Numbered from the stretch's first letter, positions 34,360-43,856 are shown. The stretch: 64,000 nucleotides of DNA from Clostridium cavendishii DSM 21758 (GCF_900141845.1 NZ_FQZB01000005.1:186001-250000); one strand, 5' to 3'. Made by a program: numbers and translations. The notes: generated from the sequence alone by a model not told the origin.

Positions 34360-34394
34360 CTCCTACTAAGCTATAGTGAGTAGGAGCTTTTTTT
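34360..34394 (+). terminator. Rho-independent terminator
   Basis: CTCCTACT (34360-34367) with AGTAGGAG (34379-34386), then C and T7. Confidence 0.88.
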
Positions 34395-34545
34395 ATATTC
34401 TAAAACAGTTTTATGAATTTTTATTTGCTTAAAGCATATAATCAAATCTTTTAATTTACATTTTTTTCCTTTATTAAGAAGCCTAATAATGGTAAGATAA
34501 GTTTATTAGAAGTGATAGTGGTAGTATAAGGTTATGGAGGTAGCT

Positions 34546-35574
34546 ATGAATATAGAATTAATGAAAGCAAAATTAGATAGTACGGAGTATGAGTTTTTAG
34601 AAAATGAAAAAGCTTTAGGTAATAATATAATGCTTTTAACTACAGGTGGAAGTTATGCTTACGGAACTAATATAGAGACAGAAAATCATGTTAGTGATTT
34701 TGATGTTAGGGGAATTTATTTAAATAGTAAGGAAGAACTACTTACTATGAATTGTAGTGACAAGCCTTATGAGAATAAGGATTTAGACGTAGTGATTTAT
34801 CCAATCAAGCAAGCTGTAGATTTATTTATAAATGCAAATCCAAATACTTTAGAAATGCTTGGAACGAAAGATAAACATGTATTTAAAATAAGTGAAGAGG
34901 GGAAAATGTTAAGAGATAATTATAACTTGTTTTTATCTAAAAGAGTGTATTCTTCCTTTGGTGGTTATGCTATTTGTCAACTTAGGAGACTTCAAAATGC
35001 GCTAGCTAGAGATAGTTATCCTAGAGAGGAAAAAGAAATTCATATAAAGAGAAGTATAGAGAAACAAATGTTGACTTTTAATGATAGGTATAAAAAGCTT
35101 TCAAATGAAGATTTAATTTTAAATGTTGGAAAATATAATGAAAGATTAGATTCTGAAATACTTATAACTATGAATTTAAAGAATTATCCTCTTAGAGATT
35201 TGAAAGGAATGCTTAGTGAAATGACTCAGGTTTTGAAAGATTATGATAAGTTAAATCATAGAAATAGTAAAAAGGATGAGATTCATTTAAGAAAACATGC
35301 TATGCATCTTGTAAGATTACTTTTAATGGGAAAAGAAATTTTAGAAGGTAAAGGAATAAATACATATAGAGAAAATGATAGAGAAATGCTTTTAGATATT
35401 AGAGCAGGTAAATATAGTTATGAGGAAATATTTGATTTAGTAAATGAATTAGAAAATAACTTTAAATATGCAGCTAAGCATACCAATTTACCTGATAAAC
35501 CAAATTTAAAAGACATAAATGAACTAGTTATGGAAATAAATAAAAAAGTGGTGATGAGAAACGATGGAATTTAA
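34546..35574 (+). CDS. RlaP/YcgL-type nucleotidyltransferase
   Basis: 342 residues. DNA polymerase beta-type nucleotidyltransferase core: TTGGSYAYGTNI near 30 and VSDFDVRGIY near 48, with the third carboxylate probably in LDVVIYPI near 80. This is the PF10127 group; the RlaP name comes from its association with bacterial RNA repair, yet this gene lacks a ligase neighbour. It overlaps by 11 bp the CCA-adding-type gene, suggesting a role in RNA 3'-end handling. An ATG at 34534 precedes the GGAGG site, so ATG at 34546 is the start. Confidence 0.8.
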   Translation: MNIELMKAKLDSTEYEFLENEKALGNNIMLLTTGGSYAYGTNIETENHVSDFDVRGIYLNSKEELLTMNCSDKPYENKDLDVVIYPIKQAVDLFINANPNTLEMLGTKDKHVFKISEEGKMLRDNYNLFLSKRVYSSFGGYAICQLRRLQNALARDSYPREEKEIHIKRSIEKQMLTFNDRYKKLSNEDLILNVGKYNERLDSEILITMNLKNYPLRDLKGMLSEMTQVLKDYDKLNHRNSKKDEIHLRKHAMHLVRLLLMGKEILEGKGINTYRENDREMLLDIRAGKYSYEEIFDLVNELENNFKYAAKHTNLPDKPNLKDINELVMEINKKVVMRNDGI

Positions 35575-36901
35575 AATAAATATACCAAAGCAAGTTGAAT
35601 TTATAATTTCTACTTTAGATGAAAATTCTTTTGAAGCCTTTGCAGTAGGTGGATGTGTTAGGGATAGTATACTTTTAAAAGAACCTAACGATTGGGATAT
35701 AACAACAGAAGCAGAGCCTTTAAAGGTAAAAGAAATATTTGAATCTTTAGGTTATAAAGTAGTAGAAACAGGAATTAAACATGGAACTGTAACTGTAATT
35801 GTAGATGATGAGCATTTTGAAGTCACAACTTATAGATTAGATGGAGAATATGAAGATTTAAGAAGGCCAAAAGAAGTTAGTTTTACTAAAAGTTTAGAGG
35901 AAGATCTTAAGAGAAGAGATTTTACTATAAATGCTATGGCTTATAATGATAAAGTGGGGCTTGTAGATTATTTTAATGGCAGAGAGGATCTTAAAAATAA
36001 AATTATAAGAACAGTAGGGAATCCTTTGGAAAGATTTGGTGAAGATGCGTTAAGAATGATGAGGGCAGTTAGATTCTCGGCTCAGCTTGATTTTGAAATA
36101 GACAATAATACAAAAGAAGCAATAAAAAAATTAGCACCTAATTTGAACTTTATTGCAGTAGAAAGGATTAATCAAGAGTTAAATAAGATTTTAGTTTCAA
36201 ATGGAGTAGCTAAAATTGAAACTCTTTATGAGCTAGGTTTGTTAGAATTTATAATCCCAGAACTTATAGAAGGTTTTACAGCTCAAAATAATCCTCATCA
36301 TATTTATGATGTTTTTCATCATACTATAAAAACTATGGAGAATATAGATAATAATCTTGATTTGAGACTTACTATGCTTTTTCATGATATAGGAAAGCCA
36401 AGAGCGAAAACAACAGATGAAAAAGGGATAGATCATTTTTATAAGCACCAACTTATATCTTATGATATGGCAAATGATATTTTAAAAAGGCTTAAATATG
36501 ATAATAAAACCATAGAAAAGGTAGGAAATCTAGTTAAAGAACATGATAATAGAGTTAAAAACAAAAAAAGTATACGAAAGCTTCTAAATAGAATAGGTAA
36601 AGAAAATACATTAGAGCTTTTAAAAGTTTGGAAGGCAGATATGCTTTCTCAAAATCCTGAGTATTTAGAAGAGAAATTAATTTGGCTTAAAGATACTGAA
36701 AAAAAATTAAATGAGATTTTAGTAAGTGATGAATGCGTAAATATAAAAGATTTAAAAATAAGTGGTAATGATATTTTAAACCTTGGAGTCAAGGGAAAAG
36801 AAGTTGGGATAATATTGAATAATTTATTAGATAAAGTTTTAGAAGAACCAGAATTAAATGAACCAGAAAAACTATTAAATCTAGCAAAACAAATGATTTA
36901 A
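35564..36901 (+). CDS. cca: CCA tRNA nucleotidyltransferase / poly(A) polymerase family with HD domain
   Basis: 445 residues. Class II head domain: AVGGCVRDSILLKEPNDWDITT near 28-48, RRDFTINAMAYN near 118, RFGEDALRMMRAVRF near 152; then an RNA-binding middle (PNLNFIAVERINQEL) and an HD domain (TMLFHDIGKPRAKTTDEKG near 270, EHDNRVKNKKSIRKLL near 328). It would add or repair the tRNA 3' CCA. Members with the HD domain may also trim 2',3'-phosphates. Ribosome site GTGGTGATGAGAAA. Confidence 0.87.
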   Translation: MEFKINIPKQVEFIISTLDENSFEAFAVGGCVRDSILLKEPNDWDITTEAEPLKVKEIFESLGYKVVETGIKHGTVTVIVDDEHFEVTTYRLDGEYEDLRRPKEVSFTKSLEEDLKRRDFTINAMAYNDKVGLVDYFNGREDLKNKIIRTVGNPLERFGEDALRMMRAVRFSAQLDFEIDNNTKEAIKKLAPNLNFIAVERINQELNKILVSNGVAKIETLYELGLLEFIIPELIEGFTAQNNPHHIYDVFHHTIKTMENIDNNLDLRLTMLFHDIGKPRAKTTDEKGIDHFYKHQLISYDMANDILKRLKYDNKTIEKVGNLVKEHDNRVKNKKSIRKLLNRIGKENTLELLKVWKADMLSQNPEYLEEKLIWLKDTEKKLNEILVSDECVNIKDLKISGNDILNLGVKGKEVGIILNNLLDKVLEEPELNEPEKLLNLAKQMI

Positions 36902-37046
36902 TTAAGCAATCAAGATTTGACGTTGCTTGTTTAGGAGATAATCAAGTTTTAAAGCCAAATTTAATTTATACAAATTGCTTAATGAATATTAATAAGAGGT
37001 AGCAAAATAAATAATTTAAAAAATTTTTTGGATTTCTCTTACTTAA

Positions 37047-37086
37047 TAAAATGGATTGTATTTTAAAATACAATCCATTTTATTTT
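37047..37086. terminator. Bidirectional terminator, almost loopless palindrome
   Basis: An 18-bp palindrome (37047-37064 with 37065-37082), flanked by AT-rich sequence. It divides the cca gene from the convergent barstar gene. Confidence 0.85.
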
Positions 37087-37113
37087 ATAACATATTATAG
37101 ATATAAAGTTTTT

Positions 37114-37389
37114 TTAATTTATAGTAACAATAAAATCATTAGGATAGTAAGTAGAAACATTTTTTAAAACCTCTATAGTACTATCTAGATATTCACCTAA
37201 GTATTGTTTACAATACTTAGTGTTTTCAAATATAAGATTAATAGGCATTTCTATATCTGTACTTAATACGTCAAAAAGTGCGTCTAAGTTGTTACCATAA
37301 TAATCCGGGAAATTAAGTTCAGTTCTAAAAACTTCATGTAATTTTTCCTTTGAATTTATTTTTAGTCCATCAATTAATACTGTTTTCAT
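37114..37389 (-). CDS. Barstar-family ribonuclease inhibitor
   Basis: 91 residues, full length for barstar. MKTVLIDGLKINSKEKLHEVF opens the fold (shown in part), followed by FPDYYGNNLDALFDVL, the loop-helix that plugs the barnase active site, where family members carry the conserved Tyr, Asn and Asp. It would protect the cytosol from the ribonuclease of the gene just upstream. ATG at 37398 directly touches AGGAG; ATG at 37389 has normal spacing. The barnase stop lies 33 bp upstream. Confidence 0.9.
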   Translation of the reverse strand: MKTVLIDGLKINSKEKLHEVFRTELNFPDYYGNNLDALFDVLSTDIEMPINLIFENTKYCKQYLGEYLDSTIEVLKNVSTYYPNDFIVTIN

Positions 37390-37422
37390 ATAATACATCT
37401 CCTGAATAATTGGTTTGGTTAA

Positions 37423-37932
37423 TTATTTTTTGTTGCTATTTTCATCATAGTAAGCTTTAAAAGTATTATAGTGATCACTAGTTCCATAAACAAGACCATC
37501 AGTTGAATATAATATTCTGTCAGCGCCTCTTTTACCACCATTATAATTTATATCACATTCATGCCAGGTTCTACCTGATTTTTTAGGAAGTTTTCCTTCA
37601 GCATTTCCAAAATAGTCGCCACCTATACTTTTACCTTTTGCATATTTAGAAAGGTCATTACCAGGTTTCCAACCAAGTTTTGTAGCTTCTTCTTTAGTTA
37701 TATAATTAGACGGTAGCTTTTTAAATTTATGAATATAGTCTGCTACGCCTTGAAAATCATTAGGAGTATCAATTTCTTTTATCTCATTTTTTGAAGCTTT
37801 ATTATCAGAGTTTGTTACATTAGTTTTAGCATTTGTATTAGTGTCAGTTTTTTTGCTAGTACAACTAAATAAAGAAAAGCTTAAAATTAATGATAAAAAT
37901 AAAGCTAAAAACTTTCTTATAATGTATTTCAT
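37423..37932 (-). CDS. Lipid-anchored barnase-type ribonuclease
   Basis: 169 residues. Signal peptide with lipobox SLFSC (Cys24), a Thr/Asn/Lys-rich linker (25-55), then a barnase domain (about 58-165). Barnase residues are present: K72 in KKLPSNYIT, E125 in RTWHECDINY (general base), R135 and R139 in GKRGADRILYS, H154 in TSDHYNTF (general acid). So a guanyl-preferring RNase held on the outer membrane face, instead of a free secreted enzyme as in Bacillus. Paired with barstar. May degrade environmental RNA or act on neighbours. Confidence 0.9.
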   Translation of the reverse strand: MKYIIRKFLALFLSLILSFSLFSCTSKKTDTNTNAKTNVTNSDNKASKNEIKEIDTPNDFQGVADYIHKFKKLPSNYITKEEATKLGWKPGNDLSKYAKGKSIGGDYFGNAEGKLPKKSGRTWHECDINYNGGKRGADRILYSTDGLVYGTSDHYNTFKAYYDENSNKK

Positions 37933-38006
37933 TTAAATTTCTCCTTGCCTTTAATTTATATTTTTAATTATATAATAAAATTTATAGCTATATCAAATAA
38001 AATTTA

Positions 38007-38114
38007 GCTATAGATTGTTTAATAATCTATAGCAGAAGAAAAATGCAGCTTTATAAACTGATGCATATTATAGTGAAAAGAGTTTACTAGTGCTTATTTA
38101 GTACAAATAAGCAC
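38007..38114. repeat. Two perfect hairpins in the barnase/CmpB-like divergent spacer
   Basis: First: GCTATAGATT (38007-38016) with AATCTATAGC (38024-38033). Second: GTGCTTATTT (38090-38099) with AAATAAGCAC (38105-38114), loop AGTAC, followed by TTT. Either may be a terminator-like leader or regulator site. Confidence 0.6.
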
Positions 38115-38177
38115 TTTGTATCAATAAAGATTCATTATACATACTATAAATAAAATCATTTTTAGGATGGTATGTAA

Positions 38178-38849
38178 ATGAATCCTTTAGTGCATAAAAA
38201 AGAAGTAAAATCTTTTGTAGAAGGGGTAAACTATTATAAGATAAGTTGGATTTTTATTTTTTTCAGTGTGATTGGTTTTATTATTGAAAGTTTATGGTGT
38301 CTTATTACAAATGGGTTTATTGAAAGTAGAAGAGGCTTAATATACGGGCCGTTTAGCCAAATATATGGATTTGGGGCTGTAATTTTTATATTAACCTTAA
38401 TAAAGCTAAAAGCAAATAATAATTTAAAAATATTTATTTATAGTTACATCTTAGGAGCAATTTTTGAATATATTAGTAGCTTTGCACAACAGATAATTTT
38501 TGGAAGTGTATCATGGGTATATAATGATGATCTTATAGGAATAAATGGACGGACAAGTCTTCTATATTCATTGTTTTGGGGAGTTTTAGGGCTAGTACTT
38601 ATGCTTTGGTTATATCCATTATTAAATAAGTTTTTAAAAGTTATTTCAAATAAAAAGGGAATTATATTAACTAACATAATAGTTATATTTATTGTTTTAG
38701 ATATGTTGATTTCAGGATTGGCTGTTTATAGGGAGCAGAAGAGAAATAGAAACATTCCCCCATCAAATGAAATAGAAAAAGTTTTGGATGAATATTATCC
38801 AAATGACTATATGGATAAAGTATATCCAAACATGAAATTCACGGAGTAA
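38178..38849 (+). CDS. ABC_trans_CmpB-like membrane protein (PF06541)
   Basis: 223 residues with about five membrane segments (around 20-40, 60-75, 85-105, 125-145, 160-180) and a polar C-terminal 40 residues. GFIIESLWCLITNGFIESRRGLIYGPF, read in parts, is the family hallmark, with YGFGAVI and FEYISSFAQQIIFG following. Annotated as putative ABC-transporter type IV membrane proteins, but no ATPase is nearby. Ribosome site AGGATGG. Confidence 0.75.
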   Translation: MNPLVHKKEVKSFVEGVNYYKISWIFIFFSVIGFIIESLWCLITNGFIESRRGLIYGPFSQIYGFGAVIFILTLIKLKANNNLKIFIYSYILGAIFEYISSFAQQIIFGSVSWVYNDDLIGINGRTSLLYSLFWGVLGLVLMLWLYPLLNKFLKVISNKKGIILTNIIVIFIVLDMLISGLAVYREQKRNRNIPPSNEIEKVLDEYYPNDYMDKVYPNMKFTE

Positions 38850-39046
38850 CATATTTTTACAAAATGGATTAATAAGAGTGTAGAGCATACTTTAATGTTA
38901 GTATTAATTTTAAAAATGGATAGGTAAAATCAAATTATTTTATGGTATGAAATTAAATGGCAATTTTATAAATCAAAGTATAAAATTTAGCATTTAGCAT
39001 AAAATAAATTCCAACAAAAATATAAAAAAGAAGGGAATTTAATAGG

Positions 39047-42040
39047 ATGAATGTTAAATTTATAAAAAGAATGGCTATAGTTATAAGTATTTTTATACTA
39101 AGTAATATAATTTTTGGAGTAAATAGTTTAAAGGCTATAGCAAGTCATAATATAAATTTAAGGGTAGGGGATAATTATAGTGGCTTTAAATTAGTAAAAT
39201 CTAAGGAGTCAGATGAGTTAAAATCAAAACTACATTTATTTACTCATGAAAAGACAGGGGCAACGCTTGTGTATATAGAGAATAAAGATGAAAATAAATG
39301 TTTTGACATAAATTTTTATACACCACCTACTGATAATACTGGGGTTAATCATATATTAGAACATTCTTTATTATATGGATCAAAAAAATATAATGTAAAA
39401 TCGCCTCTTATGGAGATTGTAAAAAGAGGTATAGTAAATGATGCTAATGCTATAACTAAAAGTGATAGAACAGAATTTTTATTTTCTACTAATAATTATA
39501 AAGATTTCAAAAATAACTTAGATATATATATGGATGCAGTATTTAATCCTAATTTTACAAGGGAAAAGAATATATTTTATCAGCAGGGAGGGCATTATGA
39601 ACTAAACTCAGAGGAAGATAAGTTAAGCTTTAATGGAGTTGTTTATAATGAAATGAAAGCACACAATTCAAATACGGATGTAATATTAATGGATCATATA
39701 AATAATATACTTTTTAAAAATACACCATATGCCTTTGAATCTGGAGGCAAGGTTAGTGATATACCTAATTTAACCTATGAAATGGCAAAAGAAACTTATT
39801 ATAAAAATTATCATCCATCAAATAGTCTTATTTATGTCTATGGAAATCTTGATATTTTAGATACGCTTAAATTTTTAGATAATAATTATTTAGGTAAATA
39901 TGAAAAGAGAAATTATACTAGAGATGTTGCTAGAGTAAATGGCATAGAAAATAAAGAAGCTATTTTTGACTATGGAATAACAAAAGGAAGTAATGTAAAA
40001 GATAAAACTTTTTTAGTAAAAGCAACTAAAACTTATGTTGGAGAAGATGTTAAAGACTTATTAGGATTGCAGATATTGAATTATATATTATTAGGAACGG
40101 ATAATTCGCCCATTAAAAAAATTTATGCGAAAAATAATATAGGAACGGCTATAGAAGGATTTTTAAGTACAGATACTCCTATTCCAGTTTATATAGAGCT
40201 TTTAAGAGATGGTAATATTGAAGATAAGGATAAGTATTTAAAAGTTAGAGATGATGAGCTTAAAAGATTAATAATAGAAGGTATACCTAAAGATACAATA
40301 GAAGGTGCTATTAATACTGTAGAGCTAGAACTTAAAAAAGAAAAAATATCGGGTAGTAGAGGAAGTAATTATAATGAGATTATAATGCAAGGATTTCTGT
40401 TTTATAATGACCCTTTTAAGCTATTAGAAAATGATAAATATTTTGATGAGATAAAGAGTCTAAAGGATAAGGGGTATTTTGAAAAGCTTATAAATAAATA
40501 TTTGCTTAACAAAGATGAATCAGCACTTATTATATTAAAGCCTAATGAAAATTTGAATTATAATGAAGATTTATCTAGTGTAAAATTAAGTCAAGATAAA
40601 AGAAAAAATATTATAGAAGAAACAAAAGCTTTTAAAGAATATCAAAAACAAGTGGATAGTGATGAAGAACTTAAATGTATACAAAATTTAGAGCTTAAAG
40701 ATATAGATTATAAAATCAAACCATTACCATTAAAGGAAGAAAAAGTAGCAGAAACTAAAGTTTTATATCATCCTCTTTATACAGATAAAATAGTAGATAT
40801 AAATTATTATTTTGATACAACTACTGTAAATGAGGATAATCTTCTTTATATAGAACTCTTAGCTAATCTTTTAGGTAGGTTAGATACTAAAAATTATAGT
40901 TTAGATGATTTGATTAAAACTTCTTTAAAACTTGGAAGCATAAAGTTTAGTAATATGAATATACCAAAGTTCAAAGATGGTGCAAGTTATTACCCAAAAT
41001 TGAGGGTTGATTTAACTTGCTTAGAAAGCAATTCAATAAATTTAAACAGTTTAGCTAAGGAAATAATAGAAAATACAAATTTTAAAGACAAAGAAAAACT
41101 TAGAGTTTATATAAAAGAATTAAGAGTAAATAAAGAAATAAGTATTAATAATTCAAGAGAAAGCTTAGGGGTTTCTTCAGTTAAAGCGTATTTAACTGAA
41201 GCATCTAGATACAATGAACTATTTAATTTGGATTATTATAAATTTTTAATAGATTTAGATAAAAACTTTGATGTACGTTATGAAAATTTGACCAAATCTT
41301 TAGAGAAAGTAAAAAATGATATTTTTAATAAAAGAAATTTAACTATAGGAATGACTTGTGAAGAAAAAAGTTATAAAGATAATAAAAAATCAGTAGAAAT
41401 TTTTTTAGAGAATTTTAGGGATGAAAAAGCTAAAAAGTATACTTATGAATTAAAGCAAAGTGAAAAAAATATAGGTTTTATAGTAAAAGGTGAGGGCCAG
41501 TATGTGGCAAAAGGGGCTAATCTAAAAGATTTAGGATATACATATAAAGGAAGTTTAGATGTTTTAGCTCAAATTATAACCAATGAATACCTGATGCCAG
41601 AGATTAGAGAAAAAGGTGGAGCTTATGGAAGTAGTTTAAATATTGATAATTATGGGGATTTGATTTTTTCATCATGGAGAGATCCAAAGCTTATGGAAAC
41701 TTTAAGTGTTTATAATAAAACAGGTGATTTTTTAAGTAATAATAAGAATACATCTGTTAAAAAATATATTTTGGGATTAATAATAAATAGGGATAATTTA
41801 TTAGATTCAATTAGTTATGGGGCTTTAAGTGATTATTATTATTTTCAAGGTGTAGATAACAAAGTTTTAAACAAAAGGCAAGAGGAGATATTAAATACCA
41901 CAAATGAAGAGGTTTTAAAATTTAAGAGGCTTTTAGATAAGCTTGCTAAAGAAGAAGTATATTCTGTGGTAGGTGGAGAGAAAAAAATAGAAGAACATAA
42001 AGATATGTTTAATAAAGTAATAAAGTTAAGTAAGAATTAA
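39047..42040 (+). CDS. Secreted M16 family (PreP/insulinase-like) zinc metallopeptidase
   Basis: 997 residues. A hydrophobic signal (about 10-30, MAIVISIFILSNIIFGV) indicates export. The inverted zinc motif HILEHSLLYGS is at about 105, with the more distal Glu in NGVVYNEMKAHNSNTD near 195. Two M16 halves: active N-terminal half to about 530 and an inactive C-terminal half (EKGGAYGSSLNIDNYGDLIF near 860). Length and layout match the presequence-protease (M16C) branch, which digests peptides up to a few dozen residues inside a closed chamber. It stands alone, with its own terminator. Confidence 0.88.
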   Translation: MNVKFIKRMAIVISIFILSNIIFGVNSLKAIASHNINLRVGDNYSGFKLVKSKESDELKSKLHLFTHEKTGATLVYIENKDENKCFDINFYTPPTDNTGVNHILEHSLLYGSKKYNVKSPLMEIVKRGIVNDANAITKSDRTEFLFSTNNYKDFKNNLDIYMDAVFNPNFTREKNIFYQQGGHYELNSEEDKLSFNGVVYNEMKAHNSNTDVILMDHINNILFKNTPYAFESGGKVSDIPNLTYEMAKETYYKNYHPSNSLIYVYGNLDILDTLKFLDNNYLGKYEKRNYTRDVARVNGIENKEAIFDYGITKGSNVKDKTFLVKATKTYVGEDVKDLLGLQILNYILLGTDNSPIKKIYAKNNIGTAIEGFLSTDTPIPVYIELLRDGNIEDKDKYLKVRDDELKRLIIEGIPKDTIEGAINTVELELKKEKISGSRGSNYNEIIMQGFLFYNDPFKLLENDKYFDEIKSLKDKGYFEKLINKYLLNKDESALIILKPNENLNYNEDLSSVKLSQDKRKNIIEETKAFKEYQKQVDSDEELKCIQNLELKDIDYKIKPLPLKEEKVAETKVLYHPLYTDKIVDINYYFDTTTVNEDNLLYIELLANLLGRLDTKNYSLDDLIKTSLKLGSIKFSNMNIPKFKDGASYYPKLRVDLTCLESNSINLNSLAKEIIENTNFKDKEKLRVYIKELRVNKEISINNSRESLGVSSVKAYLTEASRYNELFNLDYYKFLIDLDKNFDVRYENLTKSLEKVKNDIFNKRNLTIGMTCEEKSYKDNKKSVEIFLENFRDEKAKKYTYELKQSEKNIGFIVKGEGQYVAKGANLKDLGYTYKGSLDVLAQIITNEYLMPEIREKGGAYGSSLNIDNYGDLIFSSWRDPKLMETLSVYNKTGDFLSNNKNTSVKKYILGLIINRDNLLDSISYGALSDYYYFQGVDNKVLNKRQEEILNTTNEEVLKFKRLLDKLAKEEVYSVVGGEKKIEEHKDMFNKVIKLSKN

Positions 42041-42078
42041 AATTATAGCTAGCTTTTAAGTAAGTTAGCTATAATTTT
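42039..42078 (+). terminator. Terminator of the M16 peptidase gene
   Basis: A 17-bp stem 42039-42055 with 42062-42078, one G-T pair, ending TTTT. Confidence 0.85.
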
Positions 42079-42176
42079 AAAAACTATTAATGAACTTTGT
42101 TAATATAATAGTAAAAAAGCATTGAATAAATAATTTAATTTATTAATAACGTTTATTAAATTGATATTGTTATAGA

Positions 42177-42932
42177 TTAATTTATAACAAGTTCAACAGG
42201 ACAATGATCAGATCCTAAAATCTTTGTGTGAATATCTGCACTGACAAGTCTAGAATCTAAAGATTTAGATGTGCAAAAATAATCAATTCTCCATCCTGCA
42301 TTATTTGCTCTAGCATTAAATCTATATGACCACCAAGAGTAAATTTCTTCTTTGTCTGGATTAAAGTAGCGATAAGTGTCAGTAAAGCCAGAGGCTAAAA
42401 GCAGAGAAAATTTTTCTCTTTCTTCATCAGTAAAACCCGCATTTTTTCTATTAGACTTGGGGTTTTTTAGGTCTATTTCAGTATGGGCAACATTTAAATC
42501 TCCACAAACTATGACAGGTTTATTTTTTTCAAGATTTTTTAAATAGTTACGAAAAGCATCTTCCCAAGTCATTCTATAATCAAGTCTTAAAAGCTTATCT
42601 TTAGAATTTGGAGTATATACTGTAATTAAGTAATAATCATTAAATTCTAAAGTTATAACTCTACCTTCTTTATCATGTTCTTCTATATTTATTCCGTAAG
42701 ATGCTGAAATTGGTTTTTCTTTTGTAAAAATAGCAGTGCCAGAATACCCCTTCTTTTCAGCATAGTTCCAATATTGATAATAACCATCTAATTCTAATTC
42801 AATTTGGCCTTCTTGTAGTTTTGTTTCTTGAATACAGAATGCATCTGCATTAACCTCTTTAAAAAAATCTAAAAATCCTTTTTGTACACAGGCTCTAATA
42901 CCATTTACATTCCATGAAATAAATTTTTTCAT
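42177..42932 (-). CDS. xth: Exodeoxyribonuclease III / AP endonuclease
   Basis: 251 residues. Repairs abasic sites and removes 3'-blocking groups. Motifs: ISWNVNGIRA at the start, IQETKLQEGQIE near 34 (metal-binding Glu), TVYTPNS near 105, CGDLNVAHTEIDLKNPKSN near 143-161, YSWWSYR near 202, WRIDYFC near 217 and GSDHCPV near 240 (catalytic Asp-His). ExoA/ExoIII type of usual length. AAAGGAG site. Monocistronic. Confidence 0.95.
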   Translation of the reverse strand: MKKFISWNVNGIRACVQKGFLDFFKEVNADAFCIQETKLQEGQIELELDGYYQYWNYAEKKGYSGTAIFTKEKPISASYGINIEEHDKEGRVITLEFNDYYLITVYTPNSKDKLLRLDYRMTWEDAFRNYLKNLEKNKPVIVCGDLNVAHTEIDLKNPKSNRKNAGFTDEEREKFSLLLASGFTDTYRYFNPDKEEIYSWWSYRFNARANNAGWRIDYFCTSKSLDSRLVSADIHTKILGSDHCPVELVIN

Positions 42933-43298
42933 TTTGATGCTCCTTTGATTAATATTTATGTATTACTTAATAAAAACAGTATATCATAAACAATATTAAT
43001 AGAAAATGGTTATTATATATTTTTGTATAGTAATGTATATTAAATAAAAATCATATAAATAAAAGAATGATTTTAATAAAAGTAAATATATAAAACTAAA
43101 TCTTTAAACAATCAAATATTTTCATATAAAAATTAATTATAGAATATTTATGTGAGTTTAAGGGGATTAACCAGGAGAATTTAAAACTTCAAAATTATCG
43201 CATAAGCAAGTAATATTATGGAAATAATTTAAATAGTATATAGAGTAAAACTTGACAAGTTTAAGTAATTTACTACGAATTTGGGAGGATACTAGCTT
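42933..43298. other. Intergenic 366 bp
   Basis: Between the divergent xth and the 59-residue ORF. A TTGACA at 43252-43257 has only a poor -10 (TACGAA) and would start the transcript inside the ribosome site, so I do not call it. No RNA element recognised. Confidence 0.5.
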
Positions 43299-43478
43299 AT
43301 GAATGCTAAAAGAAATATAGTATTAAATTTAATATGTGCAGCTTTGTTCTTTATAAATGCATTTTTACAAGTTCAAAAGAATAATAATTTAGCTATATCT
43401 TTATGGAGTATAGGCGGAGTATTTTGGTTAATTGTTGGATATGCAAATTATAGAGTTTATAAGAATAATAAAGATTAA
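43299..43478 (+). CDS. 59-residue two-segment membrane protein
   Basis: MNAKRNIVLNLICAALFFIN begins the protein; hydrophobic segments at about 8-22 and 36-50 are linked by QVQKNNNLAIS, and it ends with Lys/Asn-rich polar residues. Ribosome site GGGAGG is 11 bases before ATG. A strong terminator follows 33 bp after the stop, which supports a real gene. Unknown function. Confidence 0.65.
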   Translation: MNAKRNIVLNLICAALFFINAFLQVQKNNNLAISLWSIGGVFWLIVGYANYRVYKNNKD

Positions 43479-43511
43479 TAAATAAAATAAGTTAGAAGTT
43501 AAGATTATTAT

Positions 43512-43555
43512 AAGGTATGGAATGTAGAATTACTCTAAATTCCATACCTTTTTTT
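43512..43555 (+). terminator. Rho-independent terminator
   Basis: A 12-bp stem AAGGTATGGAAT (43512-43523) with ATTCCATACCTT (43539-43550), then T5. Confidence 0.9.
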
Positions 43556-43557
43556 GA

Positions 43558-43725
43558 TTAAAATAGATTTTCAGGTCCTTTTGGATAGTATTTACTAAAT
43601 GCATCATCATAATTTTCAGGTTTTTTAAAATCTTGAACTTCACTAACAAATTTACCATATTCACCTTGTACTACTTCATGGGTTATTGTTTTATTTTCTT
43701 CAAGATTTTTCTTTTGTTTTTTCAT
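43558..43725 (-). CDS. Small charged protein of unknown function
   Basis: 55 residues beginning MKKQKKNLEENKTITHEVVQ and ending with an aromatic/Pro stretch (YDDAFSKYYPKGPENLF). No membrane segment. An upstream in-frame ATG at 43755 lacks a ribosome site; the ATG at 43725 follows AGGAAGGTG. Similar short orphan proteins occur in clostridia; no family name recalled. Confidence 0.55.
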   Translation of the reverse strand: MKKQKKNLEENKTITHEVVQGEYGKFVSEVQDFKKPENYDDAFSKYYPKGPENLF

Positions 43726-43788
43726 CTTTAACACCTTCCTAAAATTAGTATTCATTAATATTTTTCTACTAAAACAAACTTTTATACA

Positions 43789-43826
43789 AAAAAAACACTT
43801 GTAAAATATAGAAACAAGTGTTTTTT
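43789..43826 (-). terminator. Terminator of the aspartate kinase gene
   Basis: ACACTTGT (43795-43802) with ACAAGTGT (43814-43821), A/T arms extended, T-run on the minus strand. Confidence 0.85.
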
Positions 43827-43856
43827 ATAAATATATTAATTTATGTTTTTTTAATA

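Noticed and set aside
43252..43280. TTGACA-based promoter for the 59-residue protein
   Set aside because: The -10 is poor and the start would lie at the ribosome site.
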